From positions 1-14,604 of the forward strand of contig CATYXQ010000048.1 of NCBI GenBank assembly GCA_958414825.1: a DNA stretch of 14,604 nt, in the 5' to 3' direction. The position numbers and the translations under genes were made by a program. This stretch comes from an uncultured Eubacteriales bacterium. Its GTDB lineage: Bacteria; Bacillota; Clostridia; Oscillospirales; CAG-272. The notes beneath the pieces were generated by a model. The model saw only the letters and a list, made by a program, of their open reading frames with translations. It searched no databases and had not been told where the DNA came from. Below, piece after piece: positions 1 to 6,296 of the stretch (position 1 is its first letter; the number at the start of each line of letters is the position of its first letter).

Positions 1-195
1 TTTAATTTGGTCATTTACGGGCAGCCGGTATTATAATTCTGTTTTGATAAGTACTGAAAAATTTTTATAAATAAAATAGAAGCGGCAATATTCAGACAAA
101 AATCTCGTTTATTTTTACCATTGCCGAATGATGGTGATTGTGTTATCATGTATACTGTTTGGAATGAACGGCTTGTTTTTTCATTTTTTGATTTT

Positions 196-204
196 TGATA
201 TGAT
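196..204 (+). promoter_or_regulatory. Candidate extended -10 promoter for the phosphate transporter gene
   Basis: The sequence TGATATGAT fits an extended -10 element (TGn followed by TATGAT at 199-204). It would start transcription near 211, about 22 bases before the ATG at 233, with the ribosome binding site inside that short leader. No convincing -35 box lies at the right distance, so the call rests on the -10 alone. Confidence 0.35.
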
Positions 205-232
205 AAAATCACCGGATACTTAAGGAGAAGCT

Positions 233-1990
233 ATGAGTATTTTTGATGTATTCACTTTGCTTGGCGGATTGGCTATGTTCCTGTTTGGCATGAAAGTAAT
301 GGGGGATGCGCTGGAAAAACGTGCAGGCAAGCAACTCAAAAACATTCTCGCAAAGCTGACCTCCAGTACTTTTAAAGGTTTTTTGCTCGGGCTTGGGGTT
401 ACGGCGGTTATTCAATCTTCTTCTGCAACTACGGTTATGGTTGTGGGATTCGTGAATTCCGGTGTTATGAGCTTACGCCAGGCTACGGGTGTGATTATGG
501 GCGCGAATCTTGGAACATCGGTTACGGCATGGCTTCTCAGCTTAACCGGCATTCAGGGCGGCGCGTGGTATATTGATATATTTAAACCCTCGGCTTTTGC
601 ACCGCTGCTTGCGTTTGCCGGTATTATTTTGTATATGTTTCAAAAAAACAGCAAACGCAAAGATATTGGATTGATCCTGCTTGGATTTGCTGTTTTGATG
701 GCGGGCATGGAGACAATGTCGTCTGCGGTGGAGCCGCTTTCCGAATCGCCCGCATTCCAAAGTGTTCTCACCGCTTTTTCCAATCCGTTGCTCGGGGTGT
801 TGGTCGGTACCGTTTTTACTGCGGTGATTCAGTCTTCTTCCGCTTCGGTGGGAATATTGCAGGCGCTTGCGCTGACCGGCGTTGTTACATATGAGAGCGC
901 CATTCCGATTATTATCGGTCAAAATATTGGCACTTGTGTAAGCGCGATGATTTCTTCCATCGGTGCAAATAAGAACGCGCGCCGCGCATCGCTTGTGCAT
1001 TTGTATTTTAATCTGATTGCCGCCGCGGTTGTCATGTCGGTATTCTACAGTGTGGATGCGATTGTTGATTTTCAATTTCCTCCGTTTATTACACCGCTCG
1101 GTATTGCCGTGGTGCATACAGTGTTTAAAATTTTTGCCCTTATTCTTCTTATGCCTTGCTCTCGTCTGCTTGAAAAGCTGGCCGTTCTTACTGTACCGGA
1201 TGGGAAGGATGAAGCGGAAAAGAAACAGCTTTTGGACGAACGGTTGCTGGGGACGCCTTCGGTTGCGATTGAGCGTGCGCGTAAAGTGGCCGTTGAAATG
1301 GCGGTTTTGTCTGTTGAGACGTTGCGCAGCGCAATGAATCTTTTAAACGGTTACAATGACAAAGAGGCTCTTTCTATTGCAGAGGGAGAGGACAGCGTTG
1401 ATAAATACGAAGATGCATTGGGGACGTATCTTGTCAAAATCAGCGCCCGGCCGCTGACCGAGCAGGATAGCCATGAAGTAACAAAGCTTCTGCATATTAT
1501 CGGTGATTTTGAGCGAATTTCAGATCATGCAGTTAACATTTCGGAATCAGCACAGGAGATGTTTGATAAGAAGCTGGAATTTTCAGAAAGCGCGAAAAAT
1601 GAGCTTTCTGTAATGATTTCGGCTGTCAATGAAATTTTAAATGTAGCGTTAGATGCTTTCTGCGATGGGGACTTGAATGCCGCTTTTCATGTGGAGCCGC
1701 TGGAAGAAGTCATCGATACGCTAAACAACCGGCTGAAAAAACGTCATGTGGCGCGGTTGCAGAGAGGCGAATGTACGATTGAACTCGGCTTTATTCTTTC
1801 GGACTTGCTGACGAATTTGGAACGCGTTTCGGATCATTGCTCGAATATAGCCGGATGCGTTATTGAAATTGAGCATGATACGCTGGATATGCATGAGTAT
1901 ATGGAAAAACTCAAAAGCGAAGGGAATCCCCGATATATCTCCTGCTATGAAAATTACAAGGCGAAATATACATTGCCGGTCAAAGGGTGA
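233..1990 (+). CDS. Na/phosphate cotransporter family protein with C-terminal PhoU-like domain
   Basis: This 585-residue membrane protein belongs to the PNaS sodium/phosphate symporter family (NptA/YjbB type), which moves inorganic phosphate across the cytoplasmic membrane. The two inverted-repeat halves are visible: QSSSAT at 61-66 with GANLGT at 90-95, and QSSSAS at 200-205 with GQNIGT at 229-234, each inside hydrophobic segments up to about residue 310. The remainder (about 340-560) is a PhoU-like helical domain with two copies of the ERxSDHxxNI signature, at 427-436 and 530-539. In PhoU these acidic residues bind metal and the domain is linked to phosphate sensing. The length is normal for the fused form. 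The start has AAGGAG at 222-227, five bases upstream. The dehydrogenase gene follows with almost no gap. Whether the protein imports or exports phosphate cannot be told from sequence; E. coli YjbB is an exporter. Confidence 0.95.
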   Translation: MSIFDVFTLLGGLAMFLFGMKVMGDALEKRAGKQLKNILAKLTSSTFKGFLLGLGVTAVIQSSSATTVMVVGFVNSGVMSLRQATGVIMGANLGTSVTAWLLSLTGIQGGAWYIDIFKPSAFAPLLAFAGIILYMFQKNSKRKDIGLILLGFAVLMAGMETMSSAVEPLSESPAFQSVLTAFSNPLLGVLVGTVFTAVIQSSSASVGILQALALTGVVTYESAIPIIIGQNIGTCVSAMISSIGANKNARRASLVHLYFNLIAAAVVMSVFYSVDAIVDFQFPPFITPLGIAVVHTVFKIFALILLMPCSRLLEKLAVLTVPDGKDEAEKKQLLDERLLGTPSVAIERARKVAVEMAVLSVETLRSAMNLLNGYNDKEALSIAEGEDSVDKYEDALGTYLVKISARPLTEQDSHEVTKLLHIIGDFERISDHAVNISESAQEMFDKKLEFSESAKNELSVMISAVNEILNVALDAFCDGDLNAAFHVEPLEEVIDTLNNRLKKRHVARLQRGECTIELGFILSDLLTNLERVSDHCSNIAGCVIEIEHDTLDMHEYMEKLKSEGNPRYISCYENYKAKYTLPVKG

Positions 1991-1991
1991 G
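1982..1991 (+). promoter_or_regulatory. Ribosome binding site deciding the start of the dehydrogenase gene
   Basis: AAAGGGTGAG lies across the stop codon of the transporter gene, ten bases before the ATG at 2002. It favours that ATG over the in-frame GTG at 1987, which has no purine-rich site at a suitable distance. It implies translational coupling with the upstream gene. Confidence 0.5.
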
Positions 1992-2001
1992 CTTGAAATT
2001 T

Positions 2002-2697
2002 ATGGGAACAAAAGTATTGATATCCGGCGCATCGCGCGGTATCGGTTATGCGATTGCGACCGCATTTGCCGAAAAAGGATATTCAGTTACAGCGCTTTGG
2101 CATAAAAATCCGGAACAGCTTTCGATGCCGTGCGACGGTATTTTCCCTCTGTGCTGTGATGTGTCCGATTCGGCGTCGGTTGCGAAACTGCATGAACAAG
2201 TCGGCGAAGTGGATATTTTAATAAACAATGCGGCGATTTCAAAAAGCGCGCTGTTTACCGATATTACCGAAGCACAGTGGGACGAAATGATCAATGTTGA
2301 TTTGAAATCAGTCTTTTTGATGACAAAAGCGTTTTTGCCCGGTATGATTCATAAAAAGTGCGGAAAAATCATAAATATTTCTTCGATTTTCGGCGTCGTA
2401 GGCGGCGCTTGTGAGGTTCATTATTCAGCAGCCAAAGCGGGAATGATTGGACTGACAAAGGCGTTGTCGAAAGAGGTGGGGCCGTCGGGTATACAAGTGA
2501 ATTGTATTGCCCCCGGAGTTATTGATACGCAAATGAATGCGGGACTTTCAAAAATGGATATGAACGATCTTCGGGAGCAAACGCCGCTTGGACGTATTGG
2601 TACGCCAAATGACGTTGCGCGTCTTGCGCTGTTTTTAGCGGAAGATTCATTTATTACCGGCGAGGTTATTCATATCGGCGGCGGTTTTTTGCGGTGA
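2002..2697 (+). CDS. Short-chain dehydrogenase/reductase (FabG-like; possibly EF-P 5-aminopentanone reductase, YmfI type)
   Basis: This 231-residue cytoplasmic enzyme is a classical short-chain dehydrogenase using NAD(P)H. Visible motifs are the cofactor loop SGASRGIG at 8-15, DV at 53-54, NNAA at 75-78, catalytic Asn98, Ser128, Tyr141 and Lys145, and PGVIDT at 171-176. The C-terminus ends in the usual GGGF-type segment. The stretch before the catalytic Tyr reads SSIFGVVGGACEVHYSAAK. In most FabG proteins this region reads like GNGGQANYAAAK, whereas YmfI, the reductase that completes the 5-aminopentanol modification of EF-P in Bacillus, has an SSIWG..GASCEV.YS pattern (from memory). YmfI is therefore a serious alternative to 3-oxoacyl-ACP reductase. 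The ATG at 2002 was chosen by its ribosome binding site; a GTG at 1987 overlapping the previous stop would add five residues. The gene probably shares a transcript with the phosphate transporter and ends at the terminator at 2742-2782. Confidence 0.9.
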   Translation: MGTKVLISGASRGIGYAIATAFAEKGYSVTALWHKNPEQLSMPCDGIFPLCCDVSDSASVAKLHEQVGEVDILINNAAISKSALFTDITEAQWDEMINVDLKSVFLMTKAFLPGMIHKKCGKIINISSIFGVVGGACEVHYSAAKAGMIGLTKALSKEVGPSGIQVNCIAPGVIDTQMNAGLSKMDMNDLREQTPLGRIGTPNDVARLALFLAEDSFITGEVIHIGGGFLR

Positions 2698-2741
2698 CAT
2701 ACCCGACAGACAACAAATGACAAATAAATAGGAATTAACCG

Positions 2742-2782
2742 AAACGGCTTGCATCTGTATATAACAGATGCAAGCCGTTTTT
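2742..2782 (+). terminator. Rho-independent terminator of the transporter-dehydrogenase unit
   Basis: A perfect 17-base-pair stem (AAACGGCTTGCATCTGT at 2742-2758 with its complement at 2764-2780) closes a five-base ATATA loop and runs into TTTTT at 2778-2782. It lies 44 bases after the dehydrogenase stop. Confidence 0.9.
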
Positions 2783-2844
2783 GTGATACGTCGGCAAGCT
2801 TTTTACGATGTTTTACAGTATTTTCTGTTTGTGTATCTAAATAT

Positions 2845-2901
2845 AAAAATGCCCCCGTTTGTCAGTCATGAAGGAGCTTGCTTGACGAAGGGAGCATTTT
2901 T
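2845..2901 (-). terminator. Probable terminator of the minus-strand quinone oxidoreductase gene
   Basis: The arms AAAAATGCCCCC (2845-2856) and GGGAGCATTTTT (2890-2901) form an imperfect stem that continues through GTCA (2861-2864) and TGAC (2883-2886). Read on the minus strand the hairpin ends in GGGGGCATTTTT about 45 bases after the gene's stop. A T-run follows on both sides, so it could also back up termination from the plus strand. Confidence 0.65.
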
Positions 2902-2944
2902 GTTTTATGAAATATTTTAGAATGCGTTAAAATCCAGACGCCGA

Positions 2945-3928
2945 TTATTTAACGCGAAGCACAACCTTTCCGATATTTTCCCCGCGTTCCAGTATGGCGT
3001 GCGCTTCTTCCGCTTCGGTAATCGGGAGGATTTTATAGATGGTCGGCAGAATCTCGCCCGACTCGACTTTCGGCCAAACCGTTTCTACAAGCGAAGCAAG
3101 CAGCTTGGCTTTAAAATCAGGCGATTTTGAACGCAGTGTGCTGCCGATCAGACGTACATTTAGAACATAGAGCTTTTTTAAATCGACTTGCGTCATATCG
3201 CCGGCAAGTGTTGCAATCATGATCCAACGTCCGCCGTAACGCATATACGGCAAACATTTTCCCTGAATTTCGCCGCCCAGACAGTCGATAGCGACGTCAA
3301 TCGGATGCCCGGAATCTCTTTGTTCTTCCAAAACTTTTAGAATATTGGTTTTCTTTGAATTTACAATAACATCCGCACCGAGATGTTTTATGGAATTTGC
3401 GGCTTCATCGGTAATAACGGTCGTAATTACACGTGCGCCAAATGTTTTTGCCATCGGAATAACAACGCTTGCAAGGCCGCTTGCACCCGCGTGCATTAAA
3501 AGCGTATCGCCCGCTTTTAAATTACCCTCGATAAAAAGATTCAAATACGCGGTGGCAAAAGCTTCCGGTAAAGCTGCGGCCTGTTCAAAAGAACAATTTT
3601 TGGGTATGGGCATCAGCATATCATATTTTACGGCCGCAAATTCGGCATAGCCGCCGCCTCCAAGCAGAGCGCAAACCTTGTCTCCGGTTTTCCAATGGGA
3701 TTTTTTACGTGCCTCAGCGCCCATATCGGTAATAATGCCCGCGATTTCGAGCCCCATCCATTCAGGGCATCCGGGCGGCGGCGGATAATCGCCTGCACGC
3801 TGCATCAGATCGGCGCGGTTGAGCGCCGCCGCATGAATTTCCACCAAAACTTCATCTTCTCGGATTTTCGGATCAGGTACATCGTTCCATACAAGTGAAC
3901 GATTATTTTGCACTAATATTGCTTTCAT
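2945..3928 (-). CDS. NAD(P)H:quinone oxidoreductase, PIG3 family (zinc-less MDR superfamily)
   Basis: This 327-residue soluble enzyme belongs to the medium-chain dehydrogenase/reductase superfamily, quinone reductase group. Members reduce quinones or other activated carbonyl compounds with NADPH. The N-terminal GroES-like part has ALNRADLMQRAGDYPPPPG at about 35-53, a hallmark of the PIG3 type, followed by GLEIAG at 59-64 and GDKVCALLGGGGYAEF at 82-97. The Rossmann part starts near 139 with AGDTLLMHAGASGLAS, where family members have GASGIG. DCLGG lies at 215-219 and the C-terminal AHAILERGENIGKVVL at 309-324. The Cys/His pattern of zinc-binding alcohol dehydrogenases is absent. The length is normal. 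The start is fixed by AAGGAGG (3940-3946 on this strand) eleven bases upstream. The gene has its own strong promoter (3983-4011). It lies downstream of the AraC-type regulator on the same strand, 316 bases away. Confidence 0.92.
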   Translation of the reverse strand: MKAILVQNNRSLVWNDVPDPKIREDEVLVEIHAAALNRADLMQRAGDYPPPPGCPEWMGLEIAGIITDMGAEARKKSHWKTGDKVCALLGGGGYAEFAAVKYDMLMPIPKNCSFEQAAALPEAFATAYLNLFIEGNLKAGDTLLMHAGASGLASVVIPMAKTFGARVITTVITDEAANSIKHLGADVIVNSKKTNILKVLEEQRDSGHPIDVAIDCLGGEIQGKCLPYMRYGGRWIMIATLAGDMTQVDLKKLYVLNVRLIGSTLRSKSPDFKAKLLASLVETVWPKVESGEILPTIYKILPITEAEEAHAILERGENIGKVVLRVK

Positions 3929-3982
3929 CGGTATTGCAACCTCCTTAAATAAAATGATTTAAAAAATGTCAGCTTGCCTTTG

Positions 3983-4011
3983 ATTATAAAGCTTTCTTTT
4001 TCGGTTGTCAA
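3983..4011 (-). promoter_or_regulatory. Perfect-consensus sigma-A promoter for the quinone oxidoreductase gene
   Basis: On the minus strand TTGACA (4006-4011) and TATAAT (3983-3988) are separated by exactly 17 bases, matching the full sigma-A consensus. Transcription would start near 3976 and give a leader of about 48 bases containing the strong ribosome binding site. A promoter this good normally needs a repressor or drives constitutive expression. Confidence 0.85.
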
Positions 4012-4018
4012 TCAGAAT

Positions 4019-4058
4019 GTGAAAAATATAATACAGCTGCAATATCAATATTTTTCAC
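4019..4058. promoter_or_regulatory. Inverted repeat next to the quinone oxidoreductase promoter
   Basis: GTGAAAAATAT (4019-4029) and ATATTTTTCAC (4048-4058) are perfect 11-base inverted arms with an 18-base gap. The gap contains the small palindrome CAGCTG. The repeat begins eight bases upstream of the -35 box, a position suited to an operator or activator site. It could also be the weak, AT-rich end of the regulator transcript. The rest of the interval 3929-4244 is AT-rich and shows nothing else recognisable. Confidence 0.45.
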
Positions 4059-4244
4059 AATCCTGTATAAAAAGTTTGAGTAAATCAAGCGCAATTCGAG
4101 TTTATATAAATATTATTTGAAACACAAAAAAGAATCAAATAACAAATCGGTGTAAAAAATCAAACAAAAAACAAATTATTTTATGCACCAGTATCCCTTG
4201 TTTGGAAAATCGAAATCGTATGTCTTTTCTTTTTTTCAGCGGCG

Positions 4245-5051
4245 TCAGCGCGGTTCGCCGCGATGGGGAACAGCGGAAATTCCGAATTGCCTTACATATT
4301 CCGTAGGAGTATAACCGGTCGCTTTTTTAAAGGAACGGGAAAAATGATATACACTAGCATATCCGGTCATTTCCGCTATCGTCGTAATCGAGAGATATTC
4401 ACTGCACAGCAGATCTTCGGCTTTTTTGATACGGAGATTTTGTATGTACTGCTTTGGAGAAATATCATATTTCGCTTTAAACATTCGCCGAAAATATATT
4501 TCGCTGATTAACGCTTTAGAAGCCAGTATTTCGTTGTTTAGTGTAGGATCCGAAAAATGTTCTTCAAGATATTTTACGGCAGGGGTTATCACATTGAAAA
4601 TATTTTTGTCTTTGGCTGTTATTTCGCTTTTATACAGACGGTATAAAATTTCATATAACATTTTCATCGCGTTCAGATGTCCGCTTTTTGGTTTGATTAC
4701 GGAGATTTTTTCAAGCTTGGCTAATTCGCTGCTATAGCTTTCTGTACTGTCAATTTCCAAACTGATAAATGTATCGGGAGCAAAATCCGGTGTTGTCAGA
4801 AAATTGATGAGCGGAAATTCTCCGGGTTCGGAGCATGATGAGGTGTAGCTGGCTCCCATCGGAATAATCAACGCATGGCGTTGGTCGGAAATATATTCGC
4901 AATCATTATGCCGATAGGTCATTTTCCCGGATTTAGCAAAGCAGAGCGCATGTGATTTTCGAGCATATTTATGGCGTATGAGAAACTTGGGGTTTGTAAC
5001 AGTCAGTGTGCTGATGATTTTTGTAATTACAATCTGGCTGATGTCTGTCAT
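4245..5051 (-). CDS. AraC-family transcriptional regulator
   Basis: This 268-residue DNA-binding protein has the two-part layout of AraC/XylS regulators. The N-terminal half (about 20-110) looks like a cupin-type ligand-binding domain, with SHALCFAKSGKMTYRHND near 33-50 and ALIIPMGASYTSS near 60-72. The C-terminal half (about 155-256) is the double helix-turn-helix domain: NEILASKALISEIYFRRMFK near 173-192, the SPKQYIQNLRIKKAEDLL stretch at 198-215, and the typical AEMTGYASVYHFSRSFKKATG at about 226-246, ending TPTEYVRQ. The length is normal. AAGGAGGAA (5055-5063 on this strand) fixes the start. It is divergent from the dehydratase-like gene, the usual layout for a regulator and its target. 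The shared region carries direct repeats that could be its binding sites. The inducer cannot be predicted from sequence; a sugar or an aromatic/quinate-type compound would both fit. Confidence 0.93.
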   Translation of the reverse strand: MTDISQIVITKIISTLTVTNPKFLIRHKYARKSHALCFAKSGKMTYRHNDCEYISDQRHALIIPMGASYTSSCSEPGEFPLINFLTTPDFAPDTFISLEIDSTESYSSELAKLEKISVIKPKSGHLNAMKMLYEILYRLYKSEITAKDKNIFNVITPAVKYLEEHFSDPTLNNEILASKALISEIYFRRMFKAKYDISPKQYIQNLRIKKAEDLLCSEYLSITTIAEMTGYASVYHFSRSFKKATGYTPTEYVRQFGISAVPHRGEPR

Positions 5052-5090
5052 ACTTTCCTCCTTAAAAGACCAGAGCGTCTATTTGGTATA

Positions 5091-5119
5091 AGTATATCGT
5101 TTTTGTTAAATAAAATCAA
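5091..5119 (-). promoter_or_regulatory. Promoter of the AraC-family regulator gene
   Basis: On the minus strand TTGATT (5114-5119) and TATACT (5091-5096) are separated by 17 bases. Transcription would start near 5084, about 33 bases before the ATG. One copy of the direct repeat TTTTGTTAAA (5101-5110) lies in the spacer between the two boxes, so a protein bound there would block this promoter, as expected for autoregulation. Confidence 0.6.
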
Positions 5120-5167
5120 TTTATTTCTTCAAATATTACAAAAAGAGTATCAATTTTGTTAAAATAA
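5095..5167. repeat. Direct repeat pair in the divergent promoter region, candidate AraC-type binding sites
   Basis: TTTTGTTAAA occurs exactly at 5101-5110 and 5154-5163. With flanks the shared pattern is TATC-N2-TTTTGTTAAA-N2-AA (5095-5114 and 5148-5167). The copies have the same orientation and are 53 bases apart, about five helical turns. One sits inside the regulator's promoter and the other ends 18 bases before the -35 box of the dehydratase-like gene. This matches the direct-repeat half-sites used by AraC-family proteins. The region is AT-rich, so chance similarity is possible. Confidence 0.5.
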
Positions 5168-5181
5168 TGCCGTTTTATGCA

Positions 5182-5210
5182 TTGAAAAAACTTTTCTTTC
5201 TGTCTATCAT
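5182..5210 (+). promoter_or_regulatory. Promoter of the dehydroquinate dehydratase-like gene
   Basis: TTGAAA (5182-5187) and TATCAT (5205-5210) are separated by 17 bases. Transcription would start near 5217, about 44 bases before the chosen ATG. The boxes are close to consensus but not perfect, which suits activation by the divergent regulator. Confidence 0.55.
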
Positions 5211-5242
5211 AAAAATATAAATGCTTTCAAATGGAATTTTTT

Positions 5243-5250
5243 AAAAGGGG
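5243..5250 (+). promoter_or_regulatory. Ribosome binding site deciding the start at 5261
   Basis: AAAAGGGG lies ten bases before the ATG at 5261. The earlier in-frame ATG at 5231 has no purine-rich site in front of it and would place this sequence inside the coding region. Confidence 0.65.
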
Positions 5251-5260
5251 TGTTGGATTG

Positions 5261-6040
5261 ATGAAACCGACATTTTTAGGACATGATCGTCCGCTGCTTG
5301 TGAATATGATATTAGCAGAGACGCCGGGGGAATGCATAATCAACATACGCAATGCGCTGTATGACGGAGCGGAGGCTTTCGGCGTTCAGCTTGAAAGACT
5401 GCGTCCCGAATATCGTACGGAAGAACATTTTCGCCGTATATTTTCCTTTATGGAGGATAAACCGCTGTATGTAACCAATTATCGCGGCGGCCATAACCGT
5501 GAAATGACGGCTGAGGCGCGTATTGAGGAATTGAAGCTTGCGCTCAAGTGCGGCGCTACGCTGATTGACCTTCCGGGAGATGAGTTTTCTCCTGCTCCGT
5601 TGGAATTGACAAAAGAACCGGAGGCGATCGAACGGCAAAAACGGTTGATTGAAGAAATTCATCAGATAGGCGGCGAGGTACTGATGTCCTCGCATATCCA
5701 TCGCTTTTTACCGCAAGAGAAAGTTGTGGAAATTGCGCTCGAACAGCAGAGCCGAGGCGCCGATATTGTTAAAATGGTGACTTCCTCGGATACCGAAGAA
5801 CAATTAATGGAAAATTTAAATACAGTTCAAGCGCTGAAACATGAACTGAAAGTGCCGTTTTTATTTTTGTCCGGCGGGCCGTATTGTAAGATACACCGTG
5901 TATTCGGTCCTTATTTTGGCGTTTGCATGTGGCTGTGCGTACAGAAATACGATACATTTTCTTCAAAAGATCAGCCTTTGTTGCGTGCAGTTCATACGAT
6001 TGCAGCCAATTTAGATTATAAACCGAATTTGCGCACATAA
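5261..6040 (+). CDS. Type I 3-dehydroquinate dehydratase-like protein (AroD/DHQase family, divergent active site)
   Basis: This 259-residue TIM-barrel protein resembles type I dehydroquinases, which dehydrate 3-dehydroquinate to 3-dehydroshikimate through a Schiff base. Family landmarks are PLLVNMILAETPGE near 11-24, KPLYVTNYRGG near 67-77, EVLMSSH with His145, ADIVKMV with the probable Schiff-base Lys171, the substrate Arg213 in KIHRVFGPYFG, and SSKDQ at 234-238 in place of the SAPGQ loop. These correspond to His143, Lys170, Arg213, Ser232 and Gln236 of E. coli AroD. Other positions differ. AroD's EWR (Glu46, Arg48) is QLE here, Glu86 aligns with His or Asn, and the DLE strand end reads DLPG. 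The length is normal. The divergent AraC-type regulator suggests inducible, perhaps catabolic, use rather than a housekeeping shikimate step. No other shikimate gene is in the window. The fold assignment is solid; the substrate is not. Confidence 0.82.
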   Translation: MKPTFLGHDRPLLVNMILAETPGECIINIRNALYDGAEAFGVQLERLRPEYRTEEHFRRIFSFMEDKPLYVTNYRGGHNREMTAEARIEELKLALKCGATLIDLPGDEFSPAPLELTKEPEAIERQKRLIEEIHQIGGEVLMSSHIHRFLPQEKVVEIALEQQSRGADIVKMVTSSDTEEQLMENLNTVQALKHELKVPFLFLSGGPYCKIHRVFGPYFGVCMWLCVQKYDTFSSKDQPLLRAVHTIAANLDYKPNLRT

Positions 6041-6191
6041 TGGCATTCTTATTAACATATCTTTTAATTTAAAGCTTATCTAAATAATTCTGCGCTGCTT
6101 AACGTCTGCTTTTTTGTTGAGAGAATAGTGCTGTTTCTTTGTATTATTCTATCTTTTATTTTAAGTTGCTATGTGGTATTATAACGATACT

Positions 6192-6218
6192 AACAATATT
6201 GTTGCTCATAAACGAGCA
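6192..6218. other. Adjacent palindrome and small hairpin upstream of the surface-protein genes
   Basis: The perfect 12-base palindrome AACAATATTGTT (6192-6203) is directly followed by a stem TGCTC (6203-6207) / GAGCA (6214-6218) with a six-base loop. They lie about 80-105 bases before the first surface-protein start and may be an operator or part of the leader. No convincing -35/-10 pair or terminator was found in the rest of 6041-6296, which is AT-rich and has no gene. Confidence 0.3.
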
Positions 6219-6280
6219 GAATTTGTCAAATGTTATAAAATATGTGCGGCTGAGATTTATTAGGTATGAAAATTTTGTTT

Positions 6281-6286
6281 GAGGAG
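6281..6286 (+). promoter_or_regulatory. Ribosome binding site deciding the start at 6297
   Basis: GAGGAG is followed by a ten-base spacer and the ATG at 6297. The reading frame is open upstream to a TTG at 6279, but that codon overlaps this site and is not a credible start. Confidence 0.75.
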
Positions 6287-6296
6287 AACGAAAAAT

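Noticed and set aside
1..36. Possible tail of an upstream gene (eleven codons ending in TAA)
   Set aside because: The stretch is too short to identify and other frames are also open for a similar length, so nothing supports a real coding end.
83..126. CGGCAAT / ATTGCCG inverted repeat before the phosphate transporter gene
   Set aside because: The arms are only seven bases with a 30-base loop and no T-run, and could easily occur by chance.
542..1117. 191-codon open frame on the minus strand inside the phosphate transporter gene
   Set aside because: It is antisense to a clear family member, has no recognisable domain and low-complexity basic composition, as expected for a shadow of the real gene.
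4019..4058. Rex-type redox repressor site
   Set aside because: The arms resemble TTGTGAA-type half-sites, but the 18-base gap is far larger than the spacing of a Rex operator.
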